Below, piece after piece: positions 56,344 through 64,000 of a DNA stretch of 64,000 nt (within the stretch, counting starts at the first letter, position 1; every line of letters starts with the position of its first letter). The notes below the pieces were generated by a model. It was given only the letters and a program-made list of their open reading frames with translations. It ran no database searches and was not told the DNA's origin. The stretch lies in the NCBI GenBank assembly GCA_950295325.1, contig OX485806.1:29076001-29140000 (forward strand), written 5' to 3'. Position numbers and translations under genes: made by a program. The DNA is from Polytrichum commune (taxonomy: Eukaryota > Streptophyta > Polytrichopsida > Polytrichales > Polytrichaceae).

Positions 56344-57369
56344 GCCCTCTGCTGTAGAGGCAGCTGAGCATGAGATGAGAAAAGCAGGCAGCAGAGAGCG
56401 GTAATAGAGGCCCCTCACGGTGACGGTGGGCAAATAGAACAGTAAAGTGGTAAAGGGGAAGGGGGGGGGGGGGGGTGAAGCTAAGTTGGTTAAGAAAGGA
56501 AATAACATTTGTTGACACCCACTCCACTCCGGGCATGCATGCATTCATCCCACGACCTCCAGCCGGGACGCCGCCGTCGCTCGCTCCCTCCCTCCCCCGC
56601 ATTGCTCCTCCTGCTTCCTCTCCCCCGCATTCTCATCGCCCCGCCCACCCAACTGACGACTCGACTCGAGTCGACTAACCAACTCCTGAGCTGTTTCCTC
56701 CTTCGCAAGCTTCCGCGTCCCGCCTCGTTCGGGGAGGAGCCCAGCAGAGGGGGCATCGAGTCTCTGGATCCTCGCTCTCTCTCTCTTCTCATTTCCCTCC
56801 CGCCCCGTGTCCATACCGCTGAGTGGGTGCTGAAAGGTGCCACTTTTTGGGGGCAAATTTGGGGCTTTTGGGTTTGCAGGGGAGTTCCAGCCAGTTTGGC
56901 AGCTGCTGGGCATGCTTGTGTCGCGGCGACGTAGTACTCCAGCCGCGGTGGAACGCAGGCGGGTCTACTGCAACACCTGTCGGGGGAAAACTCTGGGTAA
57001 AGGAGAGTGTTGTTGTGTTCTGGTCAGCTCAGGTGGTGTCGGTGTGTCACTGCTCGCGAATTCAGGGCTAGGAGATTGTCACAGCAGTTGAGGGAAGCTT
57101 TGTGTGGGATTGTTGTCTTGGAGTGGAGTTGAAGGCAACATAGTCCAGACTTGGCTTGACATTTTTGTAGAAGTGGCCGTGGGGGCAGGTTTGGGAGGAG
57201 AGGCGGGAATGCGAAGAAGTTTGGGGCTGTGAAGGTTGGGGTGGGATCATCATCGTCATCATCTCCTTCTGTTGTTCTGGTGTGTTTTAGAAACGTTGAC
57301 ATTTATGTTGAGGAATTAGCCGAGGGAGCTGCCTGCCTAGGAGGTTGCGTAGGGTGGTGGAAGTGAGGG
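56344..57369 (+). promoter_or_regulatory. Promoter and 5' UTR region of CSLD gene A
   Basis: Composition shifts to GC- and CT-rich (CTCTCTCTCTTC and CCCTCC runs) and CpG becomes frequent. It is probably the promoter plus a leader, possibly with an intron in the 5' UTR. Upstream ATGs are present. A G-run lies at 56462-56475. No TATA box is assigned. Confidence 0.4.
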
Positions 57370-60300
57370 ATGGCGTCGCCGAGGTCCGCTGCGACCGGTG
57401 GGCTTGGGTTCCGCGGCGGGGCTGCGGGGAAGCAGTCATCCAACACCGGCGGCGTTGGTGGGGGGCGAGTGTCAAGCGCAGACAGTCAGAATGGGAGCAG
57501 CACCAACGTACCGGTGCAGATGCGTCACGCTCGGCGAACTTCCAGCGGCCGTTTCATGAATCTCTCCCGTGACGAGAGCGAAATGGGGGGTGTGACAGAC
57601 AGCGAGATGGGGTCGGAGTTTCTGTACACGGTGCAGATTCCCGCGACTCCTGACAACCAGCCCATGTCCGGGACACCGTCGGTTCGGCCCATGGACCCCG
57701 GGATTGCGGGTAAAGCCGAGCAGCAATTCGTGTCGAGCACAATCTTCACGGGGGGGTTCAAGAGCGTCACGAGGGGACATGTGATGGAGAAGATGATGGA
57801 GGGCGAGGGTAACCATCCCCAGCTTGCATGTGCGAGAGGAGCAGTTTGCGCAGTGGAAGGGTGTGATGGCAAAGCCATGAGGGATGAGCGAGGAGAGAAC
57901 ATGGCTCCCTGTGACTGCCAGTTTCGAATCTGCCGCGACTGCTACATTGACGCTTTGAATGGCTCAGGGAAGTGTCCAGGGTGCAAAGACGAGTACAAGA
58001 TTCCGGATGAGCCTCTCTCGGAGAGTGGTACTGAGACTGACATGAGGGCGCTACCTCCCCCTACCGATGACACCAACAGGTTGGAGCGGCGACTCTCTTT
58101 GTTGAAAACCAAACCTGGTTTGCTGATGAGCAACCAGGGTACTGATTTCGACCACGCAAGATGGCTGTATCAGACGAAGGGTACTTACGGCTATGGAAAT
58201 GCCTTGTGGCCCAAAGATGATGGCTACAATGACGGTGGTGGTCCTCCCCTCCCTCCCATGGGAGCTCTACCTGATTTCAATGACAAAGCTAGGCGCCCTC
58301 TCTCTCGCAAAGTTCGTATTTCGGCCGGTATTCTCAGTCCTTACAGGCAAGTAACTCAACCCTCTTCTTTCTTTCTTCCCCCCCTCTCCCCTTATGAGTC
58401 TCAACCCACATTACCTACTTAGTACTACTGGCAAATATTCCCGAGAAATGCTGGGCATTAAGTCACCTTGGGTTTATCATGAACTCATTATGTCGAGCGT
58501 TCAATGATCTCACACGTGGCAGCCACTTACCCCTTTGTGCATTACTTCTCAAACATGCTATTTTAACTAGATCGTGCGTTAGCCGGCTGGCTGAAGTACG
58601 ATAAACCTTAAATGGTGCAAAGTGTAGTAAGTATTACGGAGGGTTTAAGATCAGTCGCAGCACTTTTGGTAATTCTTGTGATATTCCTTGCGTGACTTTT
58701 ACGATGAAGCGCAACCTCGCTCTAACATGAATGCATTCATGAGAGTCGAGACTCACCATCACTGCACCTTGAGTAGTTTCTTAATGTAGTTTCTTTCTAT
58801 CTCTGGAGTGATGTGCGATTCCCAAGAGGGTGAGTTGACGGTGATGAAGCATCGGCAAATGTAGTGCCTGCGGTATGAACAGAGTGAGATATATATATAC
58901 AGATGAAGTGTACTTAGAATAAGCCTGTCAAGCTCCAGCTTCAGAACTGCATTATGTACGGGTTTGCGTAAATGATACGTGTATGATGGATTTAACTTAG
59001 TATGTTAGAGTTGAATGTGATTTTAATGAATCTGGTTATGGAAGAAATGGTCATGGATATATATCCCGAAGTGGAGTGAGCAATAATGAGGTTGGAATTG
59101 CATTGTGCAGGATGCTGGTGGGGATTCGTATGGTTGTTCTTGGGCTGTTCCTCGCGTGGCGTATAAGGCACCAGAATCAGGATGCGGTGTGGCTGTGGGG
59201 AATGTCGGTTGTTTGTGAGATCTGGTTCGCCTTCTCCTGGATCCTGGATCAGCTTCCCAAGCTGTGTCCTATCAATCGTATGACAGATTTGGCTGTGCTG
59301 AAAGAGAAGTTTGAGACGCCCACCCCCGGGAATCCAAGCGGCAAATCAGACTTGCCCGGTGTGGATGTGTTTGTTTCGACTGCTGACCCCGAGAAGGAAC
59401 CTCCTCTCACAACTTCGAACACCATTCTCTCCATTCTTGCTTCGGAGTATCCTCTTGAGAAGCTTGCCTGCTACCTTTCCGACGATGGTGGTGCGCTCCT
59501 CACATTTGAGGCGTTGGCGGAGGCGGCCAGCTTCGCACGCGTTTGGGTTCCGTTTTGCCGGAAGCACAAGATCGAACCTCGTAATCCAGAGACGTACTTC
59601 CTGTTGCGAGGAGACCCCACCAAGAATAAAGTGCGGTCAGATTTCGTGAAGGACCGTAGACGTGTGAAGCGAGAGTACGATGAGTTCAAAGTGCGTATTA
59701 ATGGCTTGCCTGATGCTATTCGACGCCGTTCGGATGCGTACAATGCCCACGAGGAAATTCGTGCTAAACGCACTCAGATTGAGACTGGGGGAGATCCTTC
59801 AGAACCTCTCAATGTGCCCAAGGCAACATGGATGGCTGATGGAACCCACTGGCCCGGGACATGGACTCAGTCCGGAAAGGAGCATGGTCGTGGTGACCAT
59901 GCCGGTATCATCCAGGTAAAGCATTGCATATTTATTGAAGTGTTGCGTGAGGCTAGCAACGCCCTAAAAGTTAGGAATGCTGATCGGAGACCAGAGGCCT
60001 TGTTCTTGTAATGTAACTTCGTAGGATACTTCAGTCTGGACTAGGGTTGGTAGGTTTTGACATGGTTATAAATTTCATCTGTGTAGGTGATGCTTGCTCC
60101 TCCGACCAGCGAGCCGTTGATGGGCAGCAGTGATGAGGAAAACATTATTGATACCTCGGACGTCGATATCCGTTTGCCCATGCTGGTCTATGTGTCTCGT
60201 GAAAAGCGACCAGGCTATGACCACAACAAGAAGGCTGGAGCTATGAATGCTCTTGTGCGCACCAGCGCTGTCATGTCAAACGGCCCATTCATCCTCAATC

Positions 60301-61974
60301 TCGATTGTGATCATTACATCTTCAACTCCCTGGCACTCCGGGAGGCCATGTGCTTCTTTATGGACAAGGGTGGCGACCGCCTCGCATACGTCCAATTCCC
60401 ACAACGTTTTGAGGGAGTTGATCCCAACGATCGGTACGCCAATCACAACACCGTCTTCTTCGACGTCAACATGAGGGCGCTCGATGGGCTGCAAGGACCG
60501 GTGTATGTCGGAACCGGATGTGTGTTCAGAAGAATTGCGTTGTATGGATTTGACCCCCCACGCGTCCGGGAACATGGTGGTTGTTACAGCTTCATCTGCT
60601 GTTGCTGCGCGGGCAAGAAGAATAAGAACAAGAACTCTCAGGCCCAGAGACGGGAAACGGAAATCACAGGCTTGACCGAGCACACCAGCGATGAAGACGA
60701 TGACATGGAAGCTGCCATGCTCCCCAAGCGTTACGGAAGCTCCGTGAGCTTCTCGGCTTCAATTGCCGTCGCAGAGTTTCAAGGACGCCCGCTTGCGGAC
60801 AAGGGTGTCCTGAACGGCCGTCCTGGGGGAGCGCTGACATTACCCCGAGAACCGTTGGACGCTAGCACTGTGGCGGAGGCTATCAATGTGATTTCTTGCT
60901 TTTATGAGGACAAGACTGAGTGGGGTGGACGAGTTGGATGGATTTATGGATCCGTGACAGAGGATGTGGTAACAGGCTTCCGCATGCACAATCGTGGATG
61001 GAGGTCGATTTACTGTGTGACGAAGAGAGATGCATTCAGAGGAACTGCTCCCATCAATCTTACAGATCGTTTGCATCAGGTAACTTCTCGGCGAGGCAGA
61101 TGATTTTTTTGTTTAGGGTTTGGGGTTTATTGTGCTTTTTATAACTTGTCAGAATTTTTTGTTCTTAACCCTAAACTTATCGTATTTGCAGGTACTGCGG
61201 TGGGCTACTGGATCCGTCGAGATTTTCTTCTCTCGGAACAATGCTATTCTGGCCACTTCTCGTATGAAGTTCTTGCAGCGAGTGGCATATCTCAATGTTG
61301 GCATTTATCCATTCACATCAATTTTCCTGTTAGTGTACTGCTTCCTCCCTGCTCTCTCTCTCTTTACCGGCCAGTTCATCGTCCAAACCCTGAACCTCTC
61401 CTTCTTGATTTATCTCCTCATCATCACGGTCACCCTCTGCATGCTGGCAGTTCTTGAAGTGAGGTGGTCTGGTATTACTCTTGAAGAATGGTGGCGTAAT
61501 GAACAATTCTGGGTCATCGGAGGAACGAGTGCCCATCTTGCTGCGGTGTTCCAGGGCTTACTGAAGGTTATGGCGGGAGTGGACATTTCCTTCACTTTGA
61601 CATCGAAATCCTCAGGAGAGGATGAAGATGACATCTACGCAGATTTGTACGTTGTGAAATGGTCGTCACTCATGATTCCACCCATCACCATTGGGCTTAC
61701 CAACATGATCGCCATCGCTGTGGGGATCTCCCGCACAATTTACAGCACGATACCGGAATGGAGCAAACTCTTAGGAGGAGTGTTCTTCAGTCTGTGGGTG
61801 TTGTTCCATCTCTATCCATTTGCCAAGGGTCTCATGGGCAAGGGTGGCAAGACGCCAACTATTGTATACGTCTGGGCAGGGTTGCTGTCGGTTATCATCT
61901 CCCTTCTTTGGGTGTACGTCAGTCCTTCCTCAAATTCTTCACAAACATCTGGTGGCAGTTTCCAATTTCCGTAG
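57370..61974 (+). CDS. CSLD: Cellulose synthase-like D (CSLD) glycosyltransferase, 4 exons, 1,185 aa
   Basis: Exons 57370-58346, 59111-59915, 60087-61079 and 61192-61974 sum to 3,558 nt in frame. It is a GT2 family enzyme that polymerises beta-linked glucan from a nucleotide sugar; CSLDs act in tip growth and cell-plate formation. Visible parts: Ser/Gly-rich N-terminus, a RING-like zinc domain in exon 1 ([17 protein letters not shown]), the first membrane segments at the exon 1-2 junction ([13 protein letters not shown]), SDDGG, the DxD motif in LDCDH, TED in GSVTEDVV, and Q-x-x-R-W built across the last junction (Q then VLRW). Six further hydrophobic segments lie in exon 4, which ends FQFP. 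All catalytic Asp residues are present, and the length is normal for CSLD. Intron 1 begins with GC: only AG/GCAAGT keeps the frame and restores the family sequence SPYRM. A paralogue faces it downstream. Confidence 0.93.
58347..59110 (+). other. CSLD intron 1, GC-AG type
   Basis: 764 nt. The donor is AG/GCAAGT and the acceptor TTGTGCAG/G. The nearest GT (58351) would leave the frame. The donor matches the strong consensus typical of GC-AG introns. Confidence 0.75.
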
Positions 61975-63373
61975 ACGTTTGGATGTGTGCGAAGTTCGAA
62001 CCTTGCCCATTTCTTGTGGGTCCAACTTTTTGTCCCGGAGCAGCGAGCTATTGTTGCTGCAGAGCCGACATTCTTGGGAATGCCACCCGACCTGTGCTTT
62101 TTCCCTCAGGAGCAGTGTATGGTAGAGAACTCGCCCTCTTGCAGCTCTTTCTCAAAGAAGGGATTGATGGATTGACGGTGTATATTTTAAGTAGTATCGG
62201 GGGAGAGAGAGAGCTCTATATTAGTGACGGGACATGTACTATAGGTAGTCAACATTCTTAGACTCATCAAGAGTGCCTGCCTCAAGTCGATTTGAGGGAG
62301 CTAGTCAAGCAGGTTCACCCCATTGCAACCTGTACACTGATTCACAGACCTGAGAAACATGTAGACAATAGGCTTTTTCAGAATTGTGATGGAATTAATT
62401 CCATCGGTGTTTAACTATGCTCAATAAATAGTCTGCTGAAGAACAATTTCTTCAATATTTTGTGGTCAAGCAACGCCTGAAGTAATTCGAGTACAGTTTG
62501 TTAATTATAAATGTATTCGCATTTGCAGTTTGGTGTTGATAATGATAATTGATAATGATTTGTTGATAATAACATTATGTGAAAATAACATAATCGATAA
62601 AAATTACAGTTTTTTTAACTTAATTGCACATATACTTACTTTTAAAGTGAGGGTGTCATTTTGATGGACATATTTTTGTTACTATGTAAACATTTTGTTA
62701 ATATTTTTTTTGGAAATAATTGTCTCATTGTTCAAATTCAAGTGGTAAGCATTGCATGCACAATATTAAACTTTTTGTGCTTCAATCTACACTCATACTA
62801 TTTTGTTGATATTTTGCAGGCATGTCATTTATCAACTATTTCCAGACTAAGAGTATACAAGATTTACAATATGTTGGAAAATGTTAAATTTCGATAATAG
62901 ACACAGATGAGGATGCAACATACTTTTCATTCTCAGGAAAAAGAATGGACATTGAATTGAATGTGGCTTTCAAATTATTTGAACAGAGGAAAGAGATGAC
63001 AAATATGTGCAACGTCTCCACCTCATAAACATTTCCATCTCGCGTCATCAGGACTTCTGCGCTGCTTTTACTGTGAATTTTCGAGTCAAGTTGCAGTGGT
63101 CAAGTCACCTGCCTAGCGGTCCTATTCAGCTTCGCTAGTAATCAAGAGTATGAATGGTTATTGTACATGTCCAGAGGAAATAGACTTTCATATACATTGT
63201 TAACACCATCCTGGCAGAGGGCAACCGTAGCGATGATTTATACGATGATCAAAACCTGGATTGAAACCTCTACACATACTCATGTTGCAACACATTTCGG
63301 TAGCCCATGATGAGAAAAAAATATGGCAGCAAGATTGATATGTAGGTTGGACAGATAGAAGAAATTATTAGGT
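61975..63373. other. Intergenic region between convergent CSLD genes
   Basis: Contains the 3' UTRs of both genes. 61975-62260 stays moderately GC-rich, so it is probably the 3' UTR of gene A. The middle (62480-62900) is very AT-rich. No other gene is seen. Confidence 0.5.
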
Positions 63374-64000
63374 CTAAGGGAATTGAAAGTTGCCGCTCGA
63401 TGACGCTGTTGTGTTTGATTGACTCACGTAAACCCAGAGCAAAGAAATGATGACCGAGATCAAACCGGCCCAGACGTAAACGATTGTTGGTGTTTTTCTC
63501 TGCCTTCCCATCAAACCCTTGGCGAAAGGGTAGAGATGGAGGAGCACCCACATGCTGAAGAAGACTCCTCCCAAGAGTTTGCTCCACTCTGGCGTTGTGC
63601 TGTAAATCGTCCGGGAGATTCCAACAGCGATGGCAATCATGTTGGTAAGTCCAATGGTGATGGGAGGAATCATGAGAGACGTCCACTTGACAATGTACAG
63701 ATCGGCATACTCGTCATCTTCATCCTCTCCGGCGGACTTGGATGTCAAAGTGAAGGAGATGTCAACTCCAGCCATAACCTTAAGCAAACCCTGGAATACA
63801 GCAGCAAGATGGGCACTCGTTCCTCCGATCACCCAGAACTGCTCATTTCGCCACCACTCTTCCAGCGTGATTCCTGACCACTTCACCTCCAGGATTGCCA
63901 GCATGCAGAGTGTGAGGGTAATGGTGAGCAGGTAGATCAAGAAGGGGAGGTTGAGGTTTTGCACTATGAACTGGCCACTGAAGAGAGAGAGAGCGGGAAG
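63374..64000 (-). CDS. CSLD: Second CSLD gene, last exon, cut by the window edge
   Basis: The minus strand reads from the window end down to TAG at 63374-63376. It encodes about 208 residues that match the C-terminal part of gene A exon 4 almost throughout, with membrane segments ([33 protein letters not shown]) and the FQFP end. Differences cluster in the tail ([12 protein letters not shown] against [13 protein letters not shown]). The rest of the gene, with the catalytic domain, lies beyond 64000. It is a tail-to-tail paralogue, so the pair arose by inverted duplication. Confidence 0.92.
   Translation of the reverse strand, partial: LPALSLFSGQFIVQNLNLPFLIYLLTITLTLCMLAILEVKWSGITLEEWWRNEQFWVIGGTSAHLAAVFQGLLKVMAGVDISFTLTSKSAGEDEDDEYADLYIVKWTSLMIPPITIGLTNMIAIAVGISRTIYSTTPEWSKLLGGVFFSMWVLLHLYPFAKGLMGRQRKTPTIVYVWAGLISVIISLLWVYVSQSNTTASSSGNFQFP

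Noticed and set aside
56509-56934. Overlapping frames upstream of CSLD on both strands
   Set aside because: Ser/Pro/Arg low complexity from a CT-rich leader, without codon bias or domains.
60276-60683. Minus-strand frame within CSLD exon 3
   Set aside because: Shadow of the GC-rich CSLD coding exon.
1-64000. CRISPR arrays, bacterial operons, rRNA genes
   Set aside because: The tandem arrays lack the repeat-spacer pattern, and gene structure with introns shows a eukaryotic nuclear genome.

Overview
The window looks like nuclear DNA of a land plant that is probably not a seed plant. It holds a four-exon cellulose synthase-like D (CSLD) gene with plant-type introns, the end of a second CSLD gene facing it, and a ten-exon sirtuin of the SIRT5 (class III) type. 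Around these lie many nested transposable elements of plant kinds. The clade (moss, lycophyte, fern or other) cannot be fixed from the sequence alone.

Positions 1-490 hold a 63-bp tandem repeat. About 500-12018 is a long, young-looking non-LTR retrotransposon. It has a G-poor, CA-rich leader, an ORF1 with an RRM and one in-frame TGA, a second reading frame that opens with a canonical 2A ribosome-skipping motif, and a 2,088-codon ORF2. ORF2 carries an AP-type endonuclease, reverse transcriptase, RNase H, a CCHC knuckle and a C-terminal restriction-like endonuclease. Two endonucleases on one polyprotein is the layout of the Dualen/RandI clade, first described from Chlamydomonas. The element ends in four successive hairpins and a TTTTC-type tail. 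A broken pogo/Tigger-type transposase gene follows (12138-13911).

About 16840-22632 is the sirtuin gene. The ten inferred exons join in phase and give about 358-365 residues with an N-terminal presequence that looks mitochondrial. Its introns hold a Tourist-like MITE and another dispersed repeat.

From 22.7 to 56 kb I see no convincing host gene. The stretch is a mosaic of non-autonomous DNA elements: a MULE-type family rich in AACCGGTT with 9-10 bp target duplications, Tourist/Harbinger-like elements with TWA-type target duplications and TTTACAC termini, a family ending in CACTAAATATGA, a 0.9-kb element bounded by TTAA like piggyBac, a 300-bp-arm inverted repeat, tandem arrays, and a broken gene for a Rep-like (HUH) protein at about 38.2-39.2 kb.

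From 56 kb on the DNA is genic: a small foldback element, a pyrimidine-rich leader, CSLD gene A (57370-61974, + strand, with a GC-AG first intron), and the last exon of CSLD gene B (63374 to the window edge, - strand). The two CSLD genes are convergent paralogues. Both should make Golgi or plasma-membrane beta-glucan synthases for tip-growing or dividing cells.
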